Assembly: GCA_964036665.1 (NCBI GenBank)
Contig: OZ038526.1
Coordinates: forward strand, 25,234,001 to 25,298,000
Origin: Gordius sp. MW1
Lineage: Eukaryota; Nematomorpha; Gordioida; Gordea; Gordiidae
Length of the DNA stretch: 64,000 bases
Reading direction: 5' to 3'
Positions 44,845-55,460 of the stretch are shown here, one piece after another. The notes below the pieces were generated by a model. That model saw only the letters and a list, made by a program, of their open reading frames with translations, had not been told where the DNA came from and searched no databases. The position numbers were made by a program, and so were the translations under genes. Within the stretch, counting starts at the first letter, position 1, and the number at the start of each line of letters is the position of its first letter.

Positions 44845-45675
44845 ATGGATACACAATCGTCTGACAATTCAACTCTCTACAATGAGACAGCATCCAACAC
44901 TCCCACCACGGCAAGCACATCACCAGTATACATCAAGCTACCTACATTTCACCTCAGAAACATCCAAATCTGGATAGCTCAGGTCGACGCAATATTTTCC
45001 ACTAGGAAAATCACATCACAAAGAGTCAAGTATGCTTACCTTTTAGAATCTCTCCCGGTTGAGATAGCCGAAGAAGTGGCCGACCTTATACTTAACATCC
45101 CAGATGAAAACCCTTATAAGGTGTTAAAGCAAGCCTTAATCAAAAGAATGGGTGAGAGTGAAACAAAAAGAATAGACAAGCTGTTCAAGGACATATATTT
45201 GGGAGACAAAACACCGTCCCAATTGCTTAGGCATTTGAAGAGCCTTGTCGGGGAACATCAAATGAGTGATAAAATTCTAAAAACCCTTTGGACACAAAAA
45301 CTTCCAAGGGAGATAACAGGTATCTTAACATGCGTAGGAGAAGAAAAGTCTCTGGCACAGTTGGCTGAGGTGGCAGACAAAATCTACGAGACATATACGG
45401 CCAACAGCGTAGCTTCCATAGCAAGCCCTCAAATGAGCCAAACAAACGAAGTCCAGGAACTGGTAAAAATGGTCGCACAGTTGGAATTGAAAGTAAACCA
45501 GCTGGTCAATCAGCCACCACAAAGTAGAAAGGTTTGGAGATCCTCAAGCAGATCACGGTCAACATCAAGACACCGCCGGGAAGAAATTTGTTGGTATCAC
45601 CACAAGTTCAAGGGTAACGCTCAAAAATGCACACAACCATGTGCATTTACCTCAAACTCCCAGTCAAAAAACTAA
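44845..45675 (+). CDS. gag: Gag polyprotein of the Gypsy element
   Basis: Intact 276-residue frame. After a Ser/Thr-rich start, the capsid-like region begins near residue 33 with LPTFHLRNIQIWIAQVDAIF and continues through ITSQRVKYAYLLESLP and RMGESETKRIDKLF, blocks typical of CsRn1/Mag-like Gag. A basic RSSSRSRSTSRHRR segment (about residues 230-245) precedes the zinc knuckle CWYHHKFKGNAQKCTQPC (C-H-C-C order). The stop lies inside the overlap with pol, which is in the -1 frame, so -1 ribosomal frameshifting would be expected for Pol. It is the only intact gene of the element. Confidence 0.9.
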   Translation: MDTQSSDNSTLYNETASNTPTTASTSPVYIKLPTFHLRNIQIWIAQVDAIFSTRKITSQRVKYAYLLESLPVEIAEEVADLILNIPDENPYKVLKQALIKRMGESETKRIDKLFKDIYLGDKTPSQLLRHLKSLVGEHQMSDKILKTLWTQKLPREITGILTCVGEEKSLAQLAEVADKIYETYTANSVASIASPQMSQTNEVQELVKMVAQLELKVNQLVNQPPQSRKVWRSSSRSRSTSRHRREEICWYHHKFKGNAQKCTQPCAFTSNSQSKN

Positions 45676-46493
45676 CTGACCTTTCCATTCAGGCGACTTC
45701 CGGAAACGGTCATAAACCAAGTCGCCTATTCTACATCATTGATCGTACGTCAGGACATAAGTTTTTGATTGACACAGGAGCTGACGTGTCCATCATTCCA
45801 AGACCCGTCAATTCACCTAAGGTACCAAATGGTCCAGTATTGCAGGCGGCCAATAATAGCAATATCTCTACCTATGGACAAAAGATGTTGTCCCTCAATC
45901 TAGGTCTGAGACGCCCAATACAGTGGTTATTTCTGATCGCCGAGGTACACACCCCTATCATTGGAGCCGACCTCTTGCACCAATACAACATCATCGTAGA
46001 TGTCAAAAACCAGCGATTAATTGATGGTCTGACTCACGTAACTTCAAAAGGAATTTCCACCCATCATCAAACGTTAGGAATCCGCATAGCTCTCTCGAGT
46101 CAGGACTCTAAGTTGGAATATGTGATCAACAACTTTCCATCACTCCTAACTCCTTTAAATTTCACCCAACAAATTTCAACCAACGACATCTTTCACCACA
46201 TAGCAACAAAAGGGCCGGCACAATACGCACGTCCAAGGCGACTTACTGCTGAAAAACTTAATGTTGCTAAGAAAGAATTTGAATATATGTTGGAACTGGG
46301 AATCATAAGGAAATCTAAAAGCAACTGGGCGACACCAATACATTTGGCTGCTAAAAAGTCAGGTGACTGGCGTCCGTGTGGAGATTATAGAGCCTTGAAC
46401 AAAGTCACCGTACCAGACAGGTACCCAATTCCTCACATTCCGACTTCACAGCTAACCTTCACGGAAAAGCAATTTTTTCTAAGCTGGATTTAG
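45627..46493 (+). pseudogene. pol: Gypsy pol part 1: protease and start of RT
   Basis: 288 residues in the -1 frame relative to gag, overlapping its last ~50 bp. The aspartic protease motif FLIDTGADVSIIP is at about residues 47-59 and IIGADLL follows at 110. The RT begins with ARPRRLTAEK, GIIRKSKSNWATPIHLAAKK and WRPCGDYRALNKVT. The frame is lost near 46470, where a short indel moves the next RT block into another frame, so the polyprotein would stop at 46491. Confidence 0.9.
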
Positions 46494-47198
46494 TTAGAGC
46501 CTACCATCACATTCCGGTAAAACAGCCGTGACGACACCATTCGGTCTTTACGAATTCACGAGGATGCCGTTTGGTCTAAAAAATGCAGCTTAAACGTTCC
46601 AAAGATTCATAGACGAAGTTTTGCGAGGACTGAATTACGCCTACGCGTACATAGACGATGTACTTATAGCAAGCAGCTCAGAAGAGGAACACGAGGTACA
46701 TCTAAAGACCGTCTTGCAACGACTCCAAAAGTACGACCTCAGGATCAACCCTGCAAAATGTCAATTTGGAGTGCGAGAATTAGAGTTCCTGGGTCACAAA
46801 GTTTCGGCCGCAGGTATTATTCCGTTACCAGAGAAGATTGAGGCTATTAAAAACTTTGCAACGCCAGTTTCATGTAAACAACTCCGAAGATTCTTAGGCA
46901 TGATCAACTTCTATCGAAGATTTCTGCCCAATATTGCTAAAACCCTAAATCCGTTGACAGACATACTAAAGAATCCGCAAAAATCTATAGCGTTCAACAA
47001 ACTGCAGGAAGAAGCCTTCGACACAGCAAAATCCGCTCTAATCAATTTTACCAAGCTAAATTTTTTGAATACCAGTCCAGAAACCCAAATTACACTAACA
47101 ACAGACACCTCTAATTCAGCAGTCGGTGCGGTATTACAACAAACAATGGCCGGAGAGACTACACCAATAGCGTTTTTCTCTACTAAACTTCAGCCAAC
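46494..47198 (+). pseudogene. pol: Gypsy pol part 2: RT palm and start of RNase H
   Basis: A KLDLVRAYHHIP block is followed by a small deletion, then TTPFGLYEFTRMPFGLKNA, a TAA at 46591, and an open stretch with the catalytic AYIDDVLIASS (about 46645-46675). It continues with ELEFLGHKVSAAGI, LRRFLGMINFYRRFLP and the RNase H start TTDTSNSAVGAVLQQ. It is interrupted at 47198 by the nested LTR element, and the sequence resumes at 50127 in the same codon phase. Confidence 0.9.
47194..47198. repeat. Nested LTR element TSD (left), CCAAC
   Basis: CCAAC is repeated at 50127-50131. Removing one copy plus the insert restores the reading phase of RNase H. Confidence 0.95.
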
Positions 47199-48426
47199 TG
47201 TAATAACCTAAGATATTATTATAAAGACAATGTTTGTTTCTTACCTTACAATTACTTTACTCATAATTTATTTCATAGAATAATTTATTTTCCCAATAAG
47301 AATCGGCGAGGAATATTATATGTTATAACGAGAAAAAAAACTACATCATATGTTATGTTGTGAACAAAAGATTATAATTGACCAATGAAAACGCGCGTAT
47401 GGATATCTACATCTACACGTGATGTATATCTACGCGTCTATATATAGATCGGAGTTAAAATGCGTAGAGCAATGGGGAAGAGATATAAGCAACTGTTATT
47501 CGTGTAGGACTACAACACCATACCCTTCACGATAACTTCCTCCGACCCGATTGTTGACTTCTAGACACGGTCATCGGATTTGAGTTGTTGACCGTTGTTC
47601 ATTGTTCGGACGTACGAATCCATTTGTATTGAACGTCTCCAGGATCGTTTTTTCTGATTCGGCCTTCCGATTTGATTTCGTCGTTGGCCGTAAAAATTGA
47701 AACGCACCATACCCTTCAAGCTTGCTAGGGGGAGAGGGTTTTGTCAATGTATTCGAGCGTTGTTCGGGCGTTGTTGGGTTCGGGATAGGATACTTCACCC
47801 CAATTGTTTCTTTGATTTTCCCCCATACGAGCAAGACAGAAACATCTTCGTCACTCTAAGTCGTCCAGGCCGCTCCTCTATAAGAGCCGCTAGCCTCTCG
47901 ACCAAAGCGTACGATATCTCCGGTAAATTATAGGTGACGTCGCTATACCACATATCAGCTATCGGCGCCGACATAGGCACCAGCGACATCACTAAGTGTA
48001 AAAAAACTGTCATCAGGCGTATCTCGCATAAATGCAACTCCGCCTACCATAATCACCTGGGAGCTATGAACTCCATAACGGTAACCTTGGACCTGACAAC
48101 GATGGTATTAACTTCCCTTCGCACATGCGAGGTAATTAACTCCAACAAATTAATCAATCATGCGCACGGGCAATTTGCCCACCCAGAAAACTCGACCTCA
48201 TCAAACCTAATTAAAGGTGATACGGCATTAAGCCAAAAAAAACAGGTCATAACAGGCAATAAGCCTCCGAATTAATTAAACACGTCCGTAGACGTCGCAT
48301 CCGTAGGCGCCACACCCGAAAGTGTACCGACGATTAACGTCGAAAAACTAATTAATTCGCTTCTGGGTATACGCGCGCTCATGCATATCCGAAACCTCGT
48401 TCTACACGTTAAATACCACCGCGTCA
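47199..48426 (+). repeat. 5' LTR of the nested element (1,228 bp)
   Basis: A TATATAG box lies at 47439-47445, about 240 bp in, suggesting plus-strand transcription. Frames of 78-113 residues inside are duplicated only because the LTR is, and they resemble no protein. Confidence 0.9.
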
Positions 48427-48897
48427 TCTTGTCCACCAGCAGGTACCGACAGAATTTTCCAGAACTGCAATAGCGTTCTACAGCACCGGAATTACATACT
48501 CTCGGCGCTCTATTTCGCACTGTCAGATACCAGCTGATCAATCAAGGACAATGACGGATAGCGATTGACGGTCACATGCGCGTCAATCATATTTAAAAAA
48601 TATTAAATGAATTCCATGCGAAAAAAAAGCAAAAGCGAAAAATTTGAAGGAATAAAACATGCATTATAAAAAATGATTACCTTCGCGCGATTCTATTGGG
48701 ACTTAAGTACTAATTATAAAATTTCAAACTACCAAACTCATTTCATTAAATCACATATTACCCCAAAATTTACGTTTAAATTTAAATTTCAAAATACCAA
48801 ACTCATTAACAATTATCATCTTTCTTATAAAAGTTTTAAGACATAATTTATTTACTTATTTTAGTATCAAACATAAGATTAAAATTAAGTATCGGTT
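48427..48897 (+). other. Internal region of the nested LTR element
   Basis: 471 bp: the first ~140 bp are GC-balanced and the rest AT-rich with AAATTTC/TACCAAACTCATT repeats. No coding domain, clear primer site or polypurine tract is recognised. Confidence 0.7.
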
Positions 48898-50126
48898 TGT
48901 AATAACCTAAGTTATTATTATAAAGACAATGTTTGTTTCTTACCTTACAATTACTTTACTCATAATTTATTTCATAGAATAATTTATTTTCCCAATAAGA
49001 ATCGGCGAGGAATATTATATGTTATAACGAGAAAAAAAACTACATCATATGTTATGTTGTGAACAAAAGATTATAATTGACCAATGAAAACGCGCGTATG
49101 GATATCTACATCTACACGTGATGTATATCTACGCGTCTATATATAGATCGGAGTTAAAATGCGTAGAGCAATGGGGAAGAGATATAAGCAACTGTTATTC
49201 GTGTAGGACTACAACACCATACCCTTCACGATAACTTCCTCCGACCCGATTGTTGACTTCTAGACACGGTCATCGGATTTGAGTTGTTGACCGTTGTTCA
49301 TTGTTCGGACGTACGAATCCATTTGTATTGAACGTCTCCAGGATCGTTTTTTTCTGATTCGGCCTTCCGATTTGATTTCGTCGTTGGCCGTAAAAATTGA
49401 AACGCACCATACCCTTCAAGCTTGCTAGGGGGAGAGGGTTTTGTCAATGTATTCGAGCGTTGTTCGGGCGTTGTTGGGTTCGGGATAGGATACTTCACCC
49501 CAATTGTTTCTTTGATTTTCCCCCATACGAGCAAGACAGAAACATCTTCGTCACTCTAAGTCGTCCAGGCCGCTCCTCTATAAGAGCCGCTAGCCTCTCG
49601 ACCAAAGCGTACGATATCTCCGGTAAATTATAGGTGACGTCGCTATACCACATATCAGCTATCGGCGCCGACATAGGCACCAGCGACATCACTAAGTGTA
49701 AAAAAACTGTCATCAGGCGTATCTCGCATAAATGCAACTCCGCCTACCATAATCACCTGGGAGCTATGAACTCCATAACGGTAATCTTGGACCTGACAAC
49801 GATGGTATTAACTTCCCTTCGCACATGCGAGGTAATTAACTCCAACAAATTAATCAATCATGCGCACGGGCAATTTGCCCACCCAGAAAACTCGACCTCA
49901 TCAAACCTAATATAAAGGTGATAGGGCATAAAGCCAAAAAAACAGGTCATAACAGGCAATAAGCCTCCGAATTAATTAAACACGTCCGTAGACGTCGCAC
50001 CCGTAGGCGCCACACCCGAAAGTGTACCGACGATTAACGTCGAAAAACTAATTAATTCGCTTCTGGGTATACGCGCGCTCATGCATATCCGAAACCTCGT
50101 TCTACACGTTAAATACCACCGCGTCA
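48898..50126 (+). repeat. 3' LTR of the nested element (1,229 bp)
   Basis: Near-identical to 47199-48426. Differences include a T6/T7 run, an A8/A7 run and a handful of substitutions. Confidence 0.9.
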
Positions 50127-50461
50127 CCAACACAATCACGATACAGTACATTTGGTCGTGAACTTCTCGCCATTTACCTAGCAATCAAGCATTTTCGACA
50201 CATCCTGGAAGGCCGAATATTTACCGTGTACACCGACCACAAACCACTCACATACGCCTTTGACGCTAAGCCTGATAAGTACTCTCCGAGAGAGATACGA
50301 CAGCTCGACCTAATCTAACAATATACCACTGACATTCGCTTCATTAAAGGCGAAGGAAACACAGTAGCAGATGCTCTATCTCGGATAGGAGTAGACGCGG
50401 TAAATCTTCCAAAAATGCCAGAATTAGACGACATTAGCAAGCACCGAAAAACGATAAGTCT
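50127..50461 (+). pseudogene. pol: Gypsy pol part 3: rest of RNase H
   Basis: Resumes the RNase H frame after the insert and contains LAIKHFRHILEGRIF, TVYTDHKPLTYAF and FIKGEGNTVADALSRI, the conserved tail of Ty3/Gypsy RNase H. A TAA at 50316 interrupts it in LDLI-stop-QYTTD. The linker to integrase follows. Confidence 0.9.
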
Positions 50462-51001
50462 TTGGAAGGTTTAGAAGATACTACTTCACTAAAACTACAA
50501 GTATTACCCATCCCAGGGTCAGATAACAAAATCCTTTGCGATTTGTCGACTACTAAACCTCGACCGGTCATACCTGACGCACTGAGGAGAACAGTTTTTG
50601 ACCATTTTCACTCGTTATCACACCCAGGAGTTCGATCCACCCTAAAGCTCATCATTAGTCGCGTAGTCTGGCCATCTATCAACAAGGACGTCACTAACTG
50701 GGCAAGAACATGCCTAAGATGTCAACGTTGTAAAGTACACCGACACACCGTTACGAAACCAGGTACTTTTAAACAACCCGATGCCAGATTCGCTCATGTC
50801 CACTTGGATGTAGTAGGACCACTACCACCCTCCAACGGGTTCACTCACATGCTAACGGCAGTTGACCGTTCGAGATGGCCCATGGCCATACCACTTAAAG
50901 AAACATCCGCCGAAGTTATCGCGGACAAATTTATCAAGAACTGGGTGGCAAATTATGGGGTTCCGAGTACAGTTACCACAGATAGGGGATCCCAGTTTTA
51001 G
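50462..51001 (+). pseudogene. pol: Gypsy pol part 4: integrase N-terminal and core
   Basis: The HHCC zinc domain is visible (FHSLSHPGVRST and CLRCQRCK), then the catalytic core with the first Asp in HLDVVGPLPP and the second in TTDRGSQF. A TAG at 50999 stands where a sense codon (often Glu in this position) is expected, and the frame then continues open. Confidence 0.9.
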
Positions 51002-51704
51002 TCACAGCTTTTTAGAGAGTTCGCGAATATTTTAGGATGCGAACACATTAAAACTACAGCTTACCACCCGTCCGAGAACGGGGTAGTCGAACGTTTCCAC
51101 CGGCAGTTAAAGGCTTCGTTAAAAGCCTCAGGAAACACAAAATGGAGTGAAGTTCTGCCCTTTGTCCTATTAGGTATCCGCACAACCATCAAAGAAGACA
51201 TTGGTCGCACACCGGCGGAAGTGCTATACGGGACTAACTTAAGTCTCCCAGGAGGTTATTTCTCACAAGACGCAACAGTCAGCAGAACAAGTACATCAAT
51301 TCGTCGAGAAGTTGAGAGAAGCGATGATGGCGTCGCCGTACCCCGTGCCACACCACCATGGCGAAACAAAAGAACAGGTAAATCGGTACCTGTGGGAAAC
51401 ACCGCAAGTGTTTGTCAGAAATGATACAGTACGCAAACCACTCACCCCACCCTACGATGGGCCCTTCAAAGTCTTACTTCGTAGACCAAAGTACTTTATA
51501 ATCGAGAAAAATAGAAAAAAAGACTCCATATCAATCGACCGATTGAAGCCCGCTTATGTAGAAAGCAAGAAACCGGTACATAATCAAGAAACCTCCCTCA
51601 AGAAACCTATTTTACAAGAACCAGAGCAGGAACAACAACCAGTCAAAACCACTCGCAGTGGCAGACATGTCCATTGGCCCAAAAGACTTTGCCAATACAA
51701 GTGA
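51002..51704 (+). pseudogene. pol: Gypsy pol part 5: integrase C-terminal
   Basis: Continues with TAYHPSENGVVERFHRQLKA, containing the catalytic Glu, and PAEVLYGTNLSLPG. A frame change near 51300 follows. The last frame (51312-51704) has VFVRNDTVRKPLTPPYDGPF and SIDRLKPAYV, the SH3-like GPF/Y-type C-terminal module. Pol ends with a basic segment before TGA at 51702. Confidence 0.85.
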
Positions 51705-51760
51705 TACACAGGCGAGATACTGTCCACCTAATCGATCGTTTAGTGTTTCTTCAAACAATC

Positions 51761-51771
51761 TAGGGGGAGAA
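51761..51771 (+). promoter_or_regulatory. Polypurine tract of the Gypsy element
   Basis: TAGGGGGAGAA lies four bases before the 3' LTR, the expected primer for plus-strand DNA synthesis. Confidence 0.8.
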
Positions 51772-51775
51772 TATC

Positions 51776-51964
51776 TGTAGCGACATAAACATTAAAAATG
51801 TAGCAAGTCGACGAAACACATATGTTTTTAACTTCCTCCAATTTCATCGGTTCATATTATTAACATTTCGAATCATTTTTACATCGGTTCATATTATTAA
51901 CATTTCGAATCATTTTTATTTTGGGTTATAAATAAAGCTAAAGTAGAGAACATATTTCTCTACA
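51776..51964 (+). repeat. Gypsy 3' LTR (189 bp)
   Basis: Same length and ends as the 5' LTR, followed by GACT (51965-51968). Confidence 0.95.
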
Positions 51965-52071
51965 GACTAGACCATTGACTCCTAGGTTGTAAGGTAGGTC
52001 TTAAAAAGTCCATCACAGTAAAATAAGGTCATTCACATAAGATAGGAATATCAACTATACATTATATATTG

Positions 52072-52790
52072 AAACATGTAATGTTCAACCTATACATTTG
52101 AAATCTCCATCTTTGGAAGATTTTGAAAAAATACTTCAAAATTTCTGTAAATTATGGAACTTTACTAATTGCATGGTGCTCTTGATGGTAAGCACTGTGA
52201 AGTGAAATAAAAAAGCCCTCAAATTCTGGAAGTGCATTTTATAACTACAAGCACTATTTTTCAATAGTTTTGCACAACTGCCTTGGATTTTTATTAATTG
52301 CTATAAATTAAATTTTCTATATGTGAATCTTTTACATTTATAACACTTATTCCTATTCCTATCATATTTATTAGATTCATTGTAAGTATATCACAAATAA
52401 AATAAAATTGCATAGCAAGCAAAACATCTACAATGTGTTTGTCCTGATTTTTGAATTCAAGGTCATAAATCTTCTCCAAAAAACTGTTTTCTGAACTTTT
52501 CTTTTCAATATTTGGAGTTGAAGGTTCTATATGAATATTAATTATAAAAGCTTTATCAATTTACCATTTTCCTTATTACTAGTACAAGCATCTGAATACA
52601 TGCTATCAGGGTTAATTGATAAATTTTCTCCAAACATTATTAAGTGATTCAGAATAGACCATTGACTCCTAGGTTGTAAGGTAGGTCTTAAAAAGTCCAT
52701 CACAGTAAAATACGGCCAATAAGATGTGGTCAAACCACTTCCACTTTTGAGATTTTTTGACTTATTTAACTCTTTCATATGTGTCTCTGA
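52072..52790. mobile_element. PIF-Harbinger fragment, tandem unit 3
   Basis: Third unit. The transposase piece is at 52087-52290 (plus, with one base lost in the GALDGKH block) and the MADF-like piece is on the minus strand at 52294-52778. The upstream end preserves more of the MADF domain (SGSGLTTSYWPYFTVMDFLR) than the other units, placing this unit at the edge of the original element. Confidence 0.75.
52542..52778 (-). pseudogene. MADF-like protein fragment (unit 3)
   Basis: 78 residues: KELNKSKNLKSGSG, YWPYFTVMDFLRPTLQPRSQ (end of a MADF domain), then an acidic Ser-rich linker. MADF proteins bind DNA. In animal Harbinger elements the partner gene helps the nuclease bind and enter the nucleus (family knowledge). 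A frameshift near 52540 separates it from the tail at 52294-52479. Confidence 0.7.
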
Positions 52791-53330
52791 GATTCTTCTA
52801 TCTAACTTTTATATCTTTACCTAAACTAATAAGCAGTTTAAAGTTATATTACTACTTGAGACCAAAATCTTATTTTGTTCGCTTTTTGCCGCGTGCGAAA
52901 ATAATCGTCAGCGATTTCACTATGAACGCCTTCTATTTAATTAACACATTTGTTATTTCCGTGCGAATTAATTTACAAATCGCGCGTCATCACGAACGCG
53001 GGGTAAATGCGAGATAGCGATTAAGAGAATTGATGCCAACCCTTCCCTTGCTTACCATATAATTCGACCCGAAATAATGAGCGATACATACATACACCTC
53101 AGTTATATGCAAAATATCGATTAATTTTATCTTAAAGGGGGAGAGAGGGAGTGGAGGGTTAAGCTTTATGATTAGTTGTTTTTATCAAGGTTACGACAAC
53201 ATAACCTATTATTGGGTTGTTATAAAATAAATGATACATATAAAAGAATATCAAATGGAAGTACAATCATTTATATCTATTTTTAAACAAATATTTCCGT
53301 TAAAATTTTTTCTCATCACGAGGAAAAATA
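52791..53330. other. Interval with GC-richer patch, nothing recognised
   Basis: A patch at 52880-53010 contains CGCGTGCGAAAATAATCG and ATCGCGCGTCATCACG. It may be the decayed end of an element, but no TIR partner was found. Confidence 0.4.
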
Positions 53331-53660
53331 AACATGTTGAAATCTAAATTTAAAATATCAAAATGCACAGGAAAATTTACGTTAATGAGAACTTTTAAAA
53401 ATCATGAGGAAAAATTAACATAAAAGTTAAATATTCAAATAAAAAGATTAAGAAAATTGCATAGCAATTAATTTAGAGAAAAGTAAAAGCAATTAATTAA
53501 ATTTCTTACACAATCATAAAATATTTAATGGGACCAATTTGTAGCAATCATATTATTTACAACAAATACTATTAATTTATTATTTATAAAATAAATGATA
53601 CATATTTCATGTATCCATTTTACCTAATAAAAGCATTTTAACATTTAAAAAAAAAATTGA
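53331..53660 (+). repeat. Direct repeat, copy 1 (pairs with 54010-54320)
   Basis: Shares AAAATGCACAGGAAAAT, AACTTTTAAAAATCATGAGG, CAAATAAAAAGATTAAGAAA and TTTGTAGCAATCATATTATT with 54010-54320. Copy 1 alone contains the core insertion near 53456. Confidence 0.8.
53456..53471. mobile_element. 15-16-bp micro-insertion of the ATTGCATAGCAATTAA core
   Basis: Copy 1 reads AAGAAA, ATTGCATAGCAATTAA, TTTAGAGAAAAG. Copy 2 (54111-54126) reads AAGAAATTTTAGAGAAAAG with no core. This is a second empty-site comparison for the core. Confidence 0.75.
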
Positions 53661-54009
53661 AAAGTTTGCCGGGTCAGCTAGTTAAATATAAACTCTAAAC
53701 TCCTTAAACCAATATTTAATGTTTATTTATTTGTGACCACTTGATAAGATTTTATCTTTTAATATTTATATATCATCTCCAGACAAATAATCGCGAATTT
53801 TTATTCAGGCCCATTTATTTATTTAACCACTTGATAGTGATAAAATTCGTGCTCTATTTCAATATATAAAATTTATTTATCATATTAAATTAATCCTATA
53901 AATAAATAATACATAAATTAATCTTTAAATAGAATTAACCACAACAAATGAGTATGACCTAAATACTAGTGGTAAAACCATTTTTAATTAGACCCCCCCC
54001 CCCTAAAAG
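53661..54009. other. AT-rich interval with C10 run, nothing recognised
   Basis: No feature beyond a poly-C run at about 53993-54002. Confidence 0.4.
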
Positions 54010-54320
54010 ATATCAAAATGCACAGGAAAATAAAATTTACGTAAATGAAAACTTTTAAAAATCATGAGGAAAAATAAACATAAAAGTTAAATACTCAAAT
54101 AAAAAGATTAAGAAATTTTAGAGAAAAGTAAGGGCAATGGCATAATATTACGTGGTAAATATTTTTGAGTATATAATTAAATTTCTTACACAATCATAAA
54201 ATATTATTTTTGAGTATATAATTAAATTTCTTACACAATCATAAAATATTTAATGGACCAATTTGTAGCAATCATATTATTTACAACAAATACTATTAAT
54301 TTATTATTTATAAATGGAAG
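54010..54320 (+). repeat. Direct repeat, copy 2
   Basis: Partner of 53331-53660, with a short internal duplication of TTTTTGAGTATATAATTAAA (54152 and 54208). Confidence 0.8.
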
Positions 54321-54329
54321 TACAATTTT

Positions 54330-55460
54330 TGCATTGGTCAGCAACCAGGACACGGTAAAAGTGGATATAAATACATAAGAGTCAAAAAAAATGAGAAAAA
54401 AATTTTCGAATCACATTTTGGCCAATGGTCATTTTTTTCCATTGGTCAGGAACCAACGGACGGCCAAAAAGTCATAATCAAATAATTTTAGTAAACAAAT
54501 AGCTTTTATAAGGATAGAAAAGCATTATACCTTTGAAGGAGGTTTCAAATTTTGTGTTAGTTTCTAATTCTATCAATATATTGTATCGTAAATTAAAACA
54601 TCAAAATGTTAAGATTTTGCAGAATTGTTGGGAGAAATTTTTTGTTGAATTTGAACAATTTTTGATTAAAAAAATCAAAAATTTGGCCAATAGTCATTTT
54701 TTTCCATTGGTCAGTGCCAACAGATACTCTATAAGTCAATGATAGCCAAAACACGGAAAAAAAAATTTTGATGCTCACTTTGGCTAATGGTCATTTTTTG
54801 CATTGGTCAGCAGCCAGCACACGGTAAAAGTGGATATAAATTCATAAGAGTAAAAAAAACGAGAAAAAAATTTTCGAATTACATTTTGGCCAATGGTCAT
54901 TTTTTTCCATTGGTCAGCAGCCAGGACACGGTAAAAGTGGATATAAATTCATAATAGTCAAAAAAAAAATGAGAAAAAAATTTTCGAATCACATTTTGAC
55001 CAATGGTCATTTTTCCCCATAGGTCAGCAGCCAGGACACGTTAGAAGTGGATATAAATTCATAATAGTCAAAAGAAAATGAGAAAAAAATTTTCGAATCA
55101 CATTTTGGCCAATGGTCATTTTTTCCATAGGTCAGCAGCCAGCAGACGGCCAAAAAGTCATAATAGCAATGGTAGTAACAGGAACAATCATAATAGTCAA
55201 AAAAACGAAAAAAATAATTTCGATTCACATTTTGGCCAATGGTCATTTTTTCCATCGGTCAGGAGTCAGCGGACGGCCAAAAAGTTATAATAGCATTGGT
55301 AGTGACAGGAACAATCATAATAGTCAAAAAAAAACGAAAAAAAATAATTCCGATTCATATTTTGGCCAATGGTCATTTTTTCCATCGGTCAGTAGCCAGC
55401 AGACGGCTAAAAAGTTATAATAGCATTGGTAGTAACAGGAACAATCATAATAGTCAAAAA
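54330..55460 (-). repeat. Hairpin satellite array (minus orientation)
   Basis: About ten units with TTGGCCAATGGTCATTTTTT and CATTGGTCAGCAGCCAG, with GGACACGGTAAAAGTGGATA spacers on the left and GCGGACGGCCAAAAAGTCAT spacers on the right. The same spacer order appears inverted at 16860-17800 and 56750-57400. Part of the 23831 flank is embedded at 54520-54680. Confidence 0.8.

Larger units (their letters stand above)
47199..50126 (+). mobile_element. Non-autonomous LTR element nested in Gypsy (2.93 kb)
   Basis: Two LTRs of about 1.23 kb, each starting TGTAATAACC and ending CCACCGCGTCA, enclose only 471 bp. The 5-bp TSD is exact. About eight differences separate the LTRs, so it is young, and younger than its host by nesting. 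The internal part has no gag or pol and I could not find a standard primer site next to either LTR. It must depend on another element. It could be a deletion derivative of a long-LTR Gypsy or BEL family, but this is undetermined. Confidence 0.9.
44503..51964 (+). mobile_element. Ty3/Gypsy retrotransposon (CsRn1/Mag-like), 7.46 kb with nested insert
   Basis: Two 189-bp LTRs beginning TG and ending CA, 4-bp TSD, a tRNA-Trp-like primer site, gag, protease-RT-RNaseH-integrase order and a polypurine tract. The CHCC-type Gag zinc knuckle and the Trp primer are characteristic of the CsRn1/Mag side of Gypsy. The LTRs differ at two positions by my reading, so insertion is recent, yet pol is defective (frameshifts near 46470 and 46520, stops at 46591, 50316 and 50999, another frame break near 51300). 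RNase H is split by the LTR element at 47199. No env-like frame was found. It would replicate only if proteins were supplied in trans. Confidence 0.95.
43923..52071. mobile_element. PIF-Harbinger tandem unit 2, split by Gypsy
   Basis: The unit occupies 43923-44502 and 51965-52071 (about 687 bp without the insert). The transposase piece is at 43938-44140 (plus) and the MADF-like piece begins at 44320 on the minus strand, interrupted at codon level by the Gypsy element. The flanking GACT is duplicated. Confidence 0.8.

Noticed and set aside
47697-49915. Pairs of identical 78-113 residue frames at 47697/49397, 47934/49634 and on the minus strand
   Set aside because: They are identical because they lie in the two LTRs of the nested element. 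They resemble no protein and overlap on both strands.
43568-52420. The GCATAGCAA core in all three Harbinger units as micro-insertions
   Set aside because: All units carry it in the same place and it reads through in the MADF-like frame, so no empty site exists and it may be ancestral sequence.
54330-55460. CRISPR-like array
   Set aside because: Unit and spacer lengths vary, spacers are themselves repeated, and the context is eukaryotic. It is a satellite array.
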